A stretch of DNA of 56,996 nucleotides from Bacilli bacterium (GCA_017411405.1 JAFQQE010000003.1:1-56996); one strand, 5' to 3'; positions 1 through 8,991 are shown, counted from the stretch's first letter. Numbers and translations are program-made. Notes: generated by a model not told the origin, from the sequence alone.

Positions 1-50
1 AAAATATCAATTTCCACTTTATTTTTTTCTGTTAATTGTTTATAATTCAT
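1..50 (-). CDS. IS30-like transposase, N-terminal fragment (runs off window)
   Basis: Only the first 16-17 codons are inside the window; they read MNYKQLTEKNKVEIDIL, which resembles the start of IS30-family transposases (MxYKxLT...R..IE..L, the first helix of the N-terminal helix-turn-helix). A good ribosome site (GGAGCC) lies about 6 bases upstream, and the upstream 60 bases are much richer in G and C than the rest of the window, consistent with a foreign element. The catalytic DDE part is outside the window, so completeness cannot be judged. The identification rests on a short match and is moderate. Confidence 0.5.
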   Translation of the reverse strand, partial: MNYKQLTEKNKVEIDI

Positions 51-87
51 GTATGGGCTCCTTCCTTGCCGGGTGGTGGGCCCTTTT

Positions 88-96
88 ATTATATCA
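88..96 (-). promoter_or_regulatory. extended -10 promoter of the IS30-like gene
   Basis: The minus strand reads TGATATAAT, a perfect extended -10 (TGnTATAAT), about 40 bases ahead of the transposase start. No good -35 is seen. Confidence 0.4.
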
Positions 97-101
97 AAAA
101 G

Positions 102-120
102 CCGCACCTTAGTGGTGCGG
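102..120. repeat. GC-rich hairpin near the element end
   Basis: CCGCACC and GGTGCGG form a perfect 7-bp stem around a TTAGT loop. On the minus strand it is followed by CTTTTTG, so it can act as a terminator protecting the transposase from outside transcription, as is common in insertion sequences. The AT-rich palindrome-like stretch TTCAAATTTCAATTTA at 121-136 may be the element's terminal inverted repeat; I cannot see the other end to test this. Confidence 0.45.
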
Positions 121-138
121 TTCAAATTTCAATTTAGG

Positions 139-162
139 AAGGGATTTCTCCCTTTTATTTTT
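139..162 (+). terminator. plus-strand terminator hairpin
   Basis: AAGGGA-TTTC-TCCCTT is followed by TTTATTTTTTTG. It overlaps the stop codon of the minus-strand gene that follows and would stop rightward transcription from whatever lies left of the window, perhaps a gene now separated from it by the insertion element. Confidence 0.5.
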
Positions 163-460
163 TTGATTCATTGATATCTATAATATCTTTTATTGGGATT
201 AATTCGTTATCTATAGTAATTAAATGTGTAGAATTTTTACCAATTATAGTTTTTTTTATAATTTGATTCTTTAAAGTGATATCCACATTAATTTTATATA
301 TATAATTATCAGATTTAAATATTTGATTAATTTTTTTATTTAATTCATATTTTGTTAGAGTTTTATCTTCTGTAAATTTTTCTTTTACCGTAGTATATTC
401 TTGGGAGTTATCTATTTTTTTATTAAATGTATTTGTAAATAATTCTGGTAATTTTGTCAT
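155..460 (-). CDS. small protein of unknown function (101 aa)
   Basis: I do not recognise this protein. It is charged and Lys/Asn/Ile-rich, has no signal peptide, membrane segment or cysteine, and looks cytoplasmic with alternating strands and helices. The start is well supported: AGAGGTGAGCTA precedes the ATG. It is transcribed away from the SEDS gene at 520, toward the insertion element at the window edge. Confidence 0.7.
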   Translation of the reverse strand: MTKLPELFTNTFNKKIDNSQEYTTVKEKFTEDKTLTKYELNKKINQIFKSDNYIYKINVDITLKNQIIKKTIIGKNSTHLITIDNELIPIKDIIDINESKK

Positions 461-519
461 TAGCTCACCTCTAATAATAATATATGAATAATAAAGAAAA
501 TATTTAACAAAATAATAAT

Positions 520-1566
520 ATGATAAAGAATAATTTAAAATATTTAATACCTATATTTTTACTAAGTTTATTTGGAATACTTACAATCTATATGTCTAAA
601 AGTATTGTAGTTAATTATTATGATTATTTATTCAAACAAATAATATATTTAATAATAGGTATAGTTTTATTATTTGTGATAAAGAAAATCAATTTTATTT
701 ATGTTAAAAAATATAGTTTATTTTTTTATATTTTTTGTGTATTATTACTTATTTATGTTTTAATATTTGGTGAAAGTATAAATGGAAGTAAAAGCTGGAT
801 CAATATATTTGGATATAGTTTTCAACCTAGTGAATTTGCTAAGATAGCATTACTTTTATGTTTAGATAAATATATTAATACTAAATATGGATTTATCAAA
901 TGTTTATTTCTTTTATTAATACCAAGTGTATTAACTTTTTTACAACCTGATACTGGCACTGTATTATTTTATTTAGTTATATTCTTTAGTGTTTTTATTT
1001 CGTTAGGTTTAAAGAGACGTTATTATATAGGTTTATTTAGTTCAATTATATTATTAGTTTTTAGTTATTTTTATCTATATTTTTTTAATAGTGAATTATT
1101 TATTGATATATTTGGTACTAGTTTTTTTTATAGAACTGATAGAATTATAAATTTTATGAATAGTGAAGGTTACCAAATTAATAATGCTTTACTTGGTATT
1201 GGTAATGGTGGAATAATAGGTAATTGGAATAATTATGTTATTTATATTCCAGAAGCAATTACTGATTTTATGTTTGCTAGTATACTTACAATAAGTGGGT
1301 TTTTAGGCGGTTTTTTTGTAATTATTATTTTTATTTATTTAGATTTTTTATTAGTTAAAGATATTTATTGCTTAAATAAAAATAAATATTTTGTTATTGG
1401 TTTATTTGGTTTGTTTTTATATCAACAAATTCAACATATTTATATGAATATAGCCTTACTTCCTATAACGGGTATAACTTTGCCTTTTGTTTCGTATGGT
1501 GGTAGTAGTTTGATATCTTATTATATTTTATTTGGATTGCTTTTAAATATAAAAAAGTATCATTAG
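520..1566 (+). CDS. SEDS-family peptidoglycan polymerase (RodA/FtsW/SpoVE type)
   Basis: A polytopic membrane protein of 348 residues with about ten hydrophobic segments. Family signatures are visible: GSKSWINIFGYSFQPSEFAK near residues 88-107, the PDTGT loop near 143, the EAITDFMFA loop near 245-253 (the position of the conserved Glu-Asp pair needed for glycan polymerisation), and the C-terminal PFVSYGGSS motif near 325. SEDS proteins polymerise lipid II together with a class B PBP for elongation, division or the spore cortex; no partner PBP is adjacent, so RodA, FtsW and SpoVE cannot be told apart. The ATG has no visible ribosome site in the 20 bases before it (AAAATAATAAT), unlike nearly every other gene here. 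Confidence 0.93.
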   Translation: MIKNNLKYLIPIFLLSLFGILTIYMSKSIVVNYYDYLFKQIIYLIIGIVLLFVIKKINFIYVKKYSLFFYIFCVLLLIYVLIFGESINGSKSWINIFGYSFQPSEFAKIALLLCLDKYINTKYGFIKCLFLLLIPSVLTFLQPDTGTVLFYLVIFFSVFISLGLKRRYYIGLFSSIILLVFSYFYLYFFNSELFIDIFGTSFFYRTDRIINFMNSEGYQINNALLGIGNGGIIGNWNNYVIYIPEAITDFMFASILTISGFLGGFFVIIIFIYLDFLLVKDIYCLNKNKYFVIGLFGLFLYQQIQHIYMNIALLPITGITLPFVSYGGSSLISYYILFGLLLNIKKYH

Positions 1567-1574
1567 ATACTTGA

Positions 1575-1820
1575 TTAATAATAACCCCCTGATTGATAAT
1601 TATAATATCCTCCAGGATTTCCATATGGTCTATATGGTGGATAACCTCCTCCGTATGGTGGATATGGATATGGGCTATTTACAAAAACTGGTCTTGGTCT
1701 AGATGCACTTACTAAAGCTCCTCCTGCTAATCCACCTAAAAGAAATGGAAAAAATGGAAAAAACACTCTATCTCCGTTGTTATTAATTCCGTTGTTATAC
1801 ATATAATCTCTATTATACAT
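1575..1820 (-). CDS. Tyr/Gly/Pro-rich coat-like small protein
   Basis: I chose the ATG giving 81 residues because AGAGGAG lies 8 bases before it; an upstream in-frame ATG would sit inside that ribosome site. After a short hydrophilic Asn/Tyr-rich head comes a hydrophobic FFPFFPFLLGG stretch and then a tail made almost only of Pro, Tyr, Gly and Arg. Low-complexity proteins of this kind are common among spore coat and outer-surface proteins of Bacilli; that role is an inference from composition only. It converges on the SEDS gene with 8 bases between the stops and lies downstream of the metallophosphoesterase on the same strand. Confidence 0.7.
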   Translation of the reverse strand: MYNRDYMYNNGINNNGDRVFFPFFPFLLGGLAGGALVSASRPRPVFVNSPYPYPPYGGGYPPYRPYGNPGGYYNYQSGGYY

Positions 1821-1826
1821 TTTAAA

Positions 1827-1868
1827 AACTCCTCTCATAATAGTATAGTAGAGGAGAGTTTTTTTTAT
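1827..1868. terminator. imperfect bidirectional terminator that also covers a ribosome site
   Basis: CTCCTC (1829-1834) pairs with GAGGAG (1851-1856). On the plus strand it is followed by eight Ts; on the minus strand by TTTTT. On the minus strand the right-hand arm is the ribosome site of the coat-like gene, so the hairpin both ends the metallophosphoesterase transcript and can hide that site. Confidence 0.5.
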
Positions 1869-2698
1869 TGGGCGTATAGTCTATAAAGATTAATACTTGG
1901 TTTTGATAAAAATCTTATATTTATACCTGATGTGCCTATTCCATTTGATATAAATATTTCTTTATTATTAATTTTATAATATTCATCAAAATAAGTTTTT
2001 GAACCTACTGGTGTATATATAGCTCCTATAAATGGTAATCTAACTTGTCCATTATGTGAATGTCCTGACAATAATATATTAAAATTATTATCTTTTATTT
2101 TGTTAAATTCATCTGGTTCGTGAGCTAAGATAATTCTATAATAATTATCTTCTTTTTTTAATATTTCGTAGTTGACTTCAGTTTCTAAAGCATCGGATAA
2201 TCCTATTAATGATATAGGAGTAGTATCATTATGATATATAAGATGTTCTTCGTTATTTAATACTGTAAATATACCATCCATAATTTTTTCGAATTTTGTT
2301 AAATGTTTTATATCATGATTTCCATTTACGGCATAATTACCAATTTTAGAATTTATTTTATTTAAAGATTCTCTAATATTAGCAATTTCTTTTTCGGATA
2401 ATTTTGTATCTTTATCAATAAAATCGCCTGTAAAAACAACTATATCTGGATTTTGTTTATTTATTAATTCTACTATTTTATTTAAATATTCTAAATCTAC
2501 TGTGGTACCGTAATGTATATCAGAAAAGTGCACAATTTTTACACTATCAAATGATTTTGGTATAAGATTATTTTCTATTTTATATTCTTTTATTTCTAAA
2601 ATATATGGTTCTATATATATAGAATATATTCCTAATAAAGATATTATTAAAAGTAGGTAAATTAATACATTTTTCTTTTTCTTTATTTCTTTTTTCAT
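1865..2698 (-). CDS. membrane-anchored calcineurin-like metallophosphoesterase (YkuE/YaeI type)
   Basis: 277 residues with a basic N-terminus and one hydrophobic anchor (about 10-30), then an outward-facing phosphoesterase domain. All metal-binding blocks are present in order: FSDIHYG (D60, H62), FTGDFID (D92), NGNHD (N127, H128), a later LAHEPD histidine and SGHSHNGQ near the C-terminus. The family hydrolyses phosphoesters with two metal ions; relatives act on lipid-linked pyrophosphates in the envelope, but the substrate here is unknown. It sits 10 bases after the CPBP gene on the same strand and is probably co-transcribed with it. Confidence 0.88.
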   Translation of the reverse strand: MKKEIKKKKNVLIYLLLIISLLGIYSIYIEPYILEIKEYKIENNLIPKSFDSVKIVHFSDIHYGTTVDLEYLNKIVELINKQNPDIVVFTGDFIDKDTKLSEKEIANIRESLNKINSKIGNYAVNGNHDIKHLTKFEKIMDGIFTVLNNEEHLIYHNDTTPISLIGLSDALETEVNYEILKKEDNYYRIILAHEPDEFNKIKDNNFNILLSGHSHNGQVRLPFIGAIYTPVGSKTYFDEYYKINNKEIFISNGIGTSGINIRFLSKPSINLYRLYAQ

Positions 2699-2708
2699 AC
2701 TTACTCCT

Positions 2709-3350
2709 TTAAAATAATAATATAATTAACACATTAATAGTATTATGTATTATATGTGCTAATATACTTGATAATATATTATCTGTTTTATAATAGATTG
2801 TACTAAAAGTTAAACCTAGTATAAAGTAAGGTATAAAATATAGTAATTCTATAATTTTAGTATTGGATAGTAAGTGTGGTAGAGCAAATATGGTTGCTGT
2901 TAAAAATATAAAAATATATTTATTTTTTATATTTTTTTTAAATTCTAATCTAAAAGATATTTCTTCTATTATGGGAGTTAAAATACATAACATTATTGAA
3001 TATAAAATCTTATTATTGAATAGTAACTCTCTATTAGATAATTCGTTATTTGATATACCATTTGGTAGTATTATATAGTTTATTATATAGTTAAATAATA
3101 GCATTAAAGAGAATCCTATTATCCAATAGGTTATTGTTAATATAAGGTTTTTCTTATTAAAATTTTTTATACTTTTTAATATTGTATCTTTATATACTAT
3201 AATGAAATATAATGTTAATAATGTATATGAAATAAACATATATATTATATATTCTTTACTTTTTATATTAATTGTAAACAAACTTGTAAATATAGTTGGA
3301 AATAGTATATAAATTAATATATTTGATAATCCTTTTAACATATCTTTCAC
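2709..3350 (-). CDS. CPBP-family intramembrane metalloprotease
   Basis: 213 residues, about seven membrane segments. The CPBP/CAAX-protease motifs are intact: E129-E130-xxx-R134 (EEISFR), a histidine at 159 (LPHLL) and the HIIHN motif at 199-203. These enzymes cleave membrane proteins; in Firmicutes members are linked to bacteriocin immunity or processing, but no peptide gene is nearby. An overlapping plus-strand open frame is a shadow of this gene. Confidence 0.85.
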   Translation of the reverse strand: MKDMLKGLSNILIYILFPTIFTSLFTINIKSKEYIIYMFISYTLLTLYFIIVYKDTILKSIKNFNKKNLILTITYWIIGFSLMLLFNYIINYIILPNGISNNELSNRELLFNNKILYSIMLCILTPIIEEISFRLEFKKNIKNKYIFIFLTATIFALPHLLSNTKIIELLYFIPYFILGLTFSTIYYKTDNILSSILAHIIHNTINVLIILLF

Positions 3351-3396
3351 CTTATATAGATTTTAACATATTTTACTTTAAATTTAAATATAAATA

Positions 3397-3405
3397 TGAT
3401 ACAAT
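3397..3405 (+). promoter_or_regulatory. extended -10 promoter of the pilus operon
   Basis: TGATACAAT (TGnTAnAAT) lies 24 bases before the first gene of the operon. A -35 is not clear. No other strong promoter is visible until 12730, apart from a weak TATAAA in the 56-base gap before 9048. Confidence 0.45.
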
Positions 3406-3428
3406 TATTTAAGATAAGGGTGGTAATT

Positions 3429-4079
3429 ATGAAGAAGTTATTAAATACACTTATAATATCCTTTATGTTTACATTCATGTTTATATTTAATGTGGATGCT
3501 GAATGTTCTTATCAAGAAAGAAAAGAGTTATTAAGAGAATCTAAATTAATTGAAGCTTTTTTTGATGTTGATTTATTTATAAATAAATTTACTTTTAATT
3601 TATATAATTTAAGTGAAAAATTATATGTAAAAATAGAAAACGATTATGATAAAAATGTTATAAGCATATTTGATGTGGGAAGTGATTCATATAAATTTGA
3701 TACTTTTGATGTAGAAAATATCATTAAATATAAAATTAAAATATATTCTAAAAATGATAATTGTTTTTCTGAATTAATAAATACTAAAACTGTTATTAAA
3801 CCTATAGTTAATAAATATAGTAAGGAAGATATTTGTAATGGTATAGAGGAATTTTATTATTGTAAAAATGTTTTAACTAAAAAAATTACTTTAAACGATT
3901 TAGAAGTGTATAAAAAAATTAATGAATATAAAAAGAGTTTAGAAGTGAATGATGCTGAAACTAAATATAATTTTGTTGATTTTTTAAAACAAAATTATAT
4001 TTATTTTGTAATTGGATTTTTAGTTATATTAATTGTAATTAGTGTGGTTATTATTAATAAAAGAAGAGGTGAATTATAG
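3429..4079 (+). CDS. anchored extracytoplasmic protein of unknown function, pilus operon
   Basis: I chose the ATG at 3429 (216 aa): TAAGGGTGG lies just upstream and the next residues form a textbook signal peptide (MKKLL, hydrophobic core, cleavage near VDAE). The mature part is acidic with several cysteines (ECSYQE, NDNCFSE, EDICNG, YYCKN), and a single C-terminal membrane segment (about 190-210) ends in a short basic tail, so it is a type I membrane protein facing outward. No family recognised. It starts the operon and ends 2 bases before the giant Cys-rich protein, so the two probably act together at the pilus base or surface. Confidence 0.75.
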   Translation: MKKLLNTLIISFMFTFMFIFNVDAECSYQERKELLRESKLIEAFFDVDLFINKFTFNLYNLSEKLYVKIENDYDKNVISIFDVGSDSYKFDTFDVENIIKYKIKIYSKNDNCFSELINTKTVIKPIVNKYSKEDICNGIEEFYYCKNVLTKKITLNDLEVYKKINEYKKSLEVNDAETKYNFVDFLKQNYIYFVIGFLVILIVISVVIINKRRGEL

Positions 4080-4081
4080 TA

Positions 4082-7000
4082 GTGAAAAAATATAAAGCTT
4101 ATTTAATTTTTATATTGATTATTATAATTAGCATTGTTTTTGTAAAAAAGATTAAGAGTAATGATAGCGTAGAATATGTTAAGTATGATGAAGGCTCTAT
4201 TCATGCATATGATGATCTTAAATATAACGCTAGTACAAAGAAATATTCTTTGAAGGAAGGCACTTTAAATTATTTTGATATAGCATATGATGAGACCGGA
4301 GCGCTTATGTTTTTGGTTAATGGAGTTAGTTGGGATTTTGATGATGCTGATTCTCATTCTATAATTAAAAGAATGGGATATAGTAAATCAAATGCGCAAT
4401 CTTGGTATAATTATTATACAAAATCTTCTACTGCCAAAGCAAAATATTCTAAATATGAATTGTTTAGAAATGATATAGAATTATATATTAATTCGGCATG
4501 TCAGGTTAAAAGAAACATTTTAAGGGATAAAAACAATATGGATTTTATAGATGATTTTAACAATAATTTGTGTGTTAAGAATGGTATAGTAGAAGAATTA
4601 CCGTTTGTTGCTTGTTCAAATTATGATAAAAGTGTTCCAACTTTAACCTTGGTAACTGATACTGGTACTAAAGAGTTTGGATATCTTTATTACGAGAAAA
4701 ATGCGAGAATCGTAGATTTGGGTGAAGGAGATTGTCAAGATGATCGTAATGCATGGGTTCCTAGAGATATTTATCAAAGATCTGCTGATGCTAATAATAA
4801 AAATAAAGCTTGTACTTATTTTAAAGAACTTTATAATGCTGGTTTATTAGATCAAGGAGATTTTGAAACAATACCTGTTGATTGTTCTATTGTTACAATA
4901 AACAACTCCGAAAATTGTCAAAAGAAGGCGGAAAATCATTATGTTGATATAAAAAATTTAAGAATAGATAGATGTTTAGAAAATGAAGATGAAAGTTCCG
5001 ATGAAGAAGTTGATCCATCTACTTGTATTAATTATGATGAATCTGCACCTATGTTAGAGTTGGATAATTATAAGTTTGCTTATTCTTATCAAGTTGGTAA
5101 AGGGTCAATGCTATTAGAAATTAATGCTACTGAAAAAAATGGTTGTTTAGATGAACGTAATATTTGGGTTTATCCTGAAATAAAAAATAAAGCAATTGAT
5201 AAAGGGATTGATCCTTCTAAAGTGTGTGATTATTTTAGAACTTTATATAATAGTGGATTATTAGATCAAGGGGATTATAATTTTGCTATAGATAATGGAT
5301 GTTATATTGCTGACATAACTTTTGAAGTTTGCCAGACAAAAGGTATTAAACATTTTGTTGATTCTAAAAATATTAGAATTGATTCTTGTGAACCAGAAGA
5401 TAAATCTTATTGTTCTATTGCAGATTTTTCTAAAAAATTATATAAAAAACAAGAAAAAAAGTATTATCAAGTTGGATATATATCTAGTATGCCAGAATTT
5501 TATGTAGGTGATTGTAGTAATATATATAGCGTGAAAGGAATAATAGAACAATTTGAAGGAGGATGTGTTTTTGTCCAAGATTTAGCAAGTAGAGGTATTT
5601 TGACAGAATTACAGGTGAATGAAGCAAAAAGCTCTGGTTGCTCAATAAATATAGAAGATAAAAGTTGCAAAGTTGTAGCAACTTCTAAAAATAATGTTAT
5701 TTATTCTTATGATGGCTTTTATGTTTTTGAAGAAAACTATAATAATGTTTGTTCAAAAGATAATTCTAATTTATATGATATTGTAAAATATGAAGGTTTT
5801 TTATATAAAGATGATAGTGTTAATAAAGTTTGTGATTATGCAATTAATAGTACGGTAAAAAATACTAGTATTGCTTATCATAATGAAACTTTCGATATAG
5901 ACCATAAACCTGAAGAGTTTTTATTAAGCAACAATGAATACTGTAAAGTTACTTGTCAAGAAAAGTTTGCCTATACATATCCTAATATATTCGAAACGGT
6001 AAAGTCAGGTACTCATTTTGAATTTATGTATAATCCTGAAATTTACTCTTCAAGAATATGTAAAACGGAATTTGATTATAATGAATGGGAAGTTGAATAT
6101 CAGAAGGCAATAAAAAAAGAATTAGAGGCTTTAAATAATTGGTTGATTACTAAAACTTTTGATTCAGAATACCATCCAAGAACTTGTACAGAATATGTAA
6201 GTTGTTTTGTTGATGGTAAACTAACTACTTGTTCTGAAAATTATGATTGTTCATATTATACATATGATTTTTCTGAATTGTATTGTGACGATAATAATGT
6301 TTGTGTAGTTAATACTTACGATGATTATGGTTCTAATCCAAAGAATCAATCTGATTATGAAAATATTGATGATTTGACATTAATGGAAGTTTATAATGAG
6401 CGTAAAAATTTAGAAAAAAATAATATTGGTTGTTTTACTGCTTTAGATAATTTGGAATCTAATAAAAGTATAGTAAGTAATAAGTTTATTTATAATGAAG
6501 AAGATTTAATCTTTAATAATTCTGTTGATGTGGTTTTTTCTAACTTAGTTATCAATGGGTCTGATTTTGAATATACTACTGAAGAAAAAAATAATATTGC
6601 AACCAATGTTGAATTTAATACTCATAATAATTCAATTAATTATTTTAATCTTCAACCAGAAATTAATTTTAGATATGAATATAAAGACGGAGATTTTAAT
6701 AATGATAAGTTAGAATTGATTACTAAAAGATTAGTTAAAGATACAGGAGCTTATACAAAAAAAGAAGGCAATGTTTATAAAAAAGATAATAATACAAAAT
6801 CTTTTGTCTTTAGCATAAATGGAATAAATTATACATTTAACGCTTTTAAATTTGATGAAATTAAACGATATATTAGTAAATATTATGAATATCAACCCAA
6901 TAATAATTATTATATAGATTATAGTTCGGATGCTGAAGGGAAAATATGTTTGGGAAGTTGCAGTTCTAAATCAGTTTTGTTAGGGAATGTTTATCCGGTT

Positions 7001-7777
7001 TCTTTAGTTACTGAAGGACAAAAAAAAGTATATTTTTCATTAGGTGGAACTTTAGGACATGATGGTTCTCTTAATGATAAATTGGAAGGTGATATAGAAA
7101 CTGCCGAAAAAAATGTATATTCATGTGATTATCAAGTTATAAATGATGTTTTAGAGATTACAGAGGAAGAAAAGTTTTATGATGATAAAAAATATAAAGC
7201 TAATTTTTATATTAGATCTATATCTACGAGCGATGTTGATCCTAATAACAGAAGAGATGCCGGCTTATTAGGTACTAATTGGGCTAGTGATAAAGGTCAA
7301 AGTTTAATTAAACTTATAGAAAAAAAGTCTAAAGGAAATAATACTTACAATCCTAGTAATTTGGAATACTCTTTTACTTTAAATGCTTTAACTATAGAGG
7401 CAATAAGAAAATATAATGAAACTCATGATTATAGTGATTTTAATTTAAAGTGTAATGATATGGGTGGTGAATGTAAGAGTGTATTTTTAACAGAATTATC
7501 TGGGAAAGGAAATACTCTAACTTCGAATGTTGAAGGCATTAAAGTCAATAATGTTAATGCTTATATGCCTAGAAAAACTTGGAAGTATTATATAAATAGT
7601 AGTTGGATTATGAGTGATACTTTAACAAATAGTTCCAATTGGATTAAGGTACTGGATAATCAAAAAATTGATGGTGTTTTATTAAATAAAATGAATAGTA
7701 CTTGTGATTCTTCTTTAGGATTAAAAAATTTCTATAATTGTATTTATAAAGATATAAATGAGGGGGTATTACCATGA
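4082..7777 (+). CDS. giant Cys-rich repeat surface protein of the pilus operon (1231 aa)
   Basis: A GTG start with GAGGTG 11 bases upstream. One N-terminal membrane segment (residues 5-22) is followed by about 1200 extracytoplasmic residues, acidic, Asn/Tyr-rich and with many cysteines, suggesting disulfide bonds. Two clear tandem repeats of about 120 residues span 178-298 and 315-436; both contain a DERN/DDRN-xWV block, C-x-YF-x-x-LYN-x-GLLDQGD and an H-[YF]-VD-x-KN-[LI]-RID-x-C ending. A third degenerate copy runs from about 444 to 530. The rest has no family I recognise. It overlaps the next gene by 4 bases (ATGA), so it is translationally coupled to the pseudopilin-like protein. A role as adhesin or minor pilus-tip subunit is inference from context. 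Confidence 0.8.
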   Translation: MKKYKAYLIFILIIIISIVFVKKIKSNDSVEYVKYDEGSIHAYDDLKYNASTKKYSLKEGTLNYFDIAYDETGALMFLVNGVSWDFDDADSHSIIKRMGYSKSNAQSWYNYYTKSSTAKAKYSKYELFRNDIELYINSACQVKRNILRDKNNMDFIDDFNNNLCVKNGIVEELPFVACSNYDKSVPTLTLVTDTGTKEFGYLYYEKNARIVDLGEGDCQDDRNAWVPRDIYQRSADANNKNKACTYFKELYNAGLLDQGDFETIPVDCSIVTINNSENCQKKAENHYVDIKNLRIDRCLENEDESSDEEVDPSTCINYDESAPMLELDNYKFAYSYQVGKGSMLLEINATEKNGCLDERNIWVYPEIKNKAIDKGIDPSKVCDYFRTLYNSGLLDQGDYNFAIDNGCYIADITFEVCQTKGIKHFVDSKNIRIDSCEPEDKSYCSIADFSKKLYKKQEKKYYQVGYISSMPEFYVGDCSNIYSVKGIIEQFEGGCVFVQDLASRGILTELQVNEAKSSGCSINIEDKSCKVVATSKNNVIYSYDGFYVFEENYNNVCSKDNSNLYDIVKYEGFLYKDDSVNKVCDYAINSTVKNTSIAYHNETFDIDHKPEEFLLSNNEYCKVTCQEKFAYTYPNIFETVKSGTHFEFMYNPEIYSSRICKTEFDYNEWEVEYQKAIKKELEALNNWLITKTFDSEYHPRTCTEYVSCFVDGKLTTCSENYDCSYYTYDFSELYCDDNNVCVVNTYDDYGSNPKNQSDYENIDDLTLMEVYNERKNLEKNNIGCFTALDNLESNKSIVSNKFIYNEEDLIFNNSVDVVFSNLVINGSDFEYTTEEKNNIATNVEFNTHNNSINYFNLQPEINFRYEYKDGDFNNDKLELITKRLVKDTGAYTKKEGNVYKKDNNTKSFVFSINGINYTFNAFKFDEIKRYISKYYEYQPNNNYYIDYSSDAEGKICLGSCSSKSVLLGNVYPVSLVTEGQKKVYFSLGGTLGHDGSLNDKLEGDIETAEKNVYSCDYQVINDVLEITEEEKFYDDKKYKANFYIRSISTSDVDPNNRRDAGLLGTNWASDKGQSLIKLIEKKSKGNNTYNPSNLEYSFTLNALTIEAIRKYNETHDYSDFNLKCNDMGGECKSVFLTELSGKGNTLTSNVEGIKVNNVNAYMPRKTWKYYINSSWIMSDTLTNSSNWIKVLDNQKIDGVLLNKMNSTCDSSLGLKNFYNCIYKDINEGVLP

Positions 7778-8991
7778 AGGAATCGTTATGGGGATATTAT
7801 TTAGCTCTATTAGGTATTGGTATTAGTTTAGTTATGATTTTTATGAGTAATATGACCACTACTAATCAACAAGATTATTATTTATTAAAAGAAGTTGCCA
7901 ATGCTGCTATGATTGATTCGATTGATTATGGATATTATAATATTTATGGAGAAATGAAAATAAATACTGAGAAGTTTGTTGAAAACTTTATAAGAAGATT
8001 TTCAGAAGGTATTAGTAAAATAAATACTTATAAAATAGATTTTTATTCTATTTATGAAAATCCGCCAAGTGCTAGTATAAAGGTTACTAGTAAAACCGGA
8101 GAATATAATATTTTAGGTACTTCTACTAGTGTTGATGTTGTAAATTCTATAGATGTAGTTTTAGAGTCTAATAATAGAATTGTTTCTTCACATGTTTATT
8201 ATGCTTTACCGTACGCATCTTGTGATAAAAATGAGTTAAAAGATAAAGACGACTATTGCAAATTATCAGGAGTGAGTAATTTAGATAGTGAAGTTTATTA
8301 TTATTATGCAAAACAAGATATAAAAGAAAAGATTGAAGCTCAAGGTAAAGTGTTTGATGAAAGTAAAGTTAAAATACTTAATATAGAAGTATTAGGACCT
8401 ATGAAAGATAAAAATGATTATGATGATTATTTAAATAATTTTTACTATGAATATGTTATTGCTGATGGTACAACAATTACTGAATTAAGGAGTAGTACTA
8501 TTCATGATATTCCACACCCTATTTTGGATACTTTAGAAGAAAATTTGTCGAATTATTTTGCTACAGATATAAAAGATTATTCAATTTCATTTAGAGAAAT
8601 TGGTGGGGAAACTAAAATCTTTAGATCTGTTAAATTTAAATGTAAAGATGATGCTACCTTTGGATTAACAACAGATACTGAATTTGTTAAACAATATAGA
8701 CGTAAAGTTGATGAATCTAAACTTAATATTTGTTCAACATGTTATTATAATTCTAAAGGATATAATAGTGGTATATCAAATGTTTTGTTTAGTCCACAAA
8801 TCCGAATTAGTTCATATGATTATTATTATGGTATTGCTGATAATGCAAATACTGGAAAATATTATATAAGTGAAGATGAATATTTAGCTAAGAGTGAAGA
8901 TGAAAAAGAAAAGTATGATTCTACTCCTTATTATAATTCTTGTTTAGTTGGTATTAAATATAAGATAGATTATTATTATGATGAAAGTTAA
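7774..8991 (+). CDS. TadE/pseudopilin-like single-pass protein of the pilus operon
   Basis: 405 residues. A short head (MKESLWGYY) is followed by one hydrophobic segment (about 8-26) and a long outward-facing domain with a few cysteines late in the chain. This layout, and its place before the CpaB-, CpaF- and TadB/C-like genes, fits the TadE/TadG group of minor pseudopilins, but I see no prepilin peptidase signature (no GFTLxE or G-xxxx-EY), so the assignment rests on topology and context. Starts at the ATGA overlap with the giant protein; a GAGGGGG ribosome site lies just upstream. Confidence 0.65.
   Translation: MKESLWGYYLALLGIGISLVMIFMSNMTTTNQQDYYLLKEVANAAMIDSIDYGYYNIYGEMKINTEKFVENFIRRFSEGISKINTYKIDFYSIYENPPSASIKVTSKTGEYNILGTSTSVDVVNSIDVVLESNNRIVSSHVYYALPYASCDKNELKDKDDYCKLSGVSNLDSEVYYYYAKQDIKEKIEAQGKVFDESKVKILNIEVLGPMKDKNDYDDYLNNFYYEYVIADGTTITELRSSTIHDIPHPILDTLEENLSNYFATDIKDYSISFREIGGETKIFRSVKFKCKDDATFGLTTDTEFVKQYRRKVDESKLNICSTCYYNSKGYNSGISNVLFSPQIRISSYDYYYGIADNANTGKYYISEDEYLAKSEDEKEKYDSTPYYNSCLVGIKYKIDYYYDES

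Noticed and set aside
2863-3078. Plus-strand open frame opposite the CPBP protease
   Set aside because: No ribosome site, overlaps the conserved EEISFR region on the other strand.
4082-7777. Giant gene as a possible fusion or frameshift merge
   Set aside because: The frame is continuous with constant codon use, one membrane anchor only and coupled overlap to the next gene.
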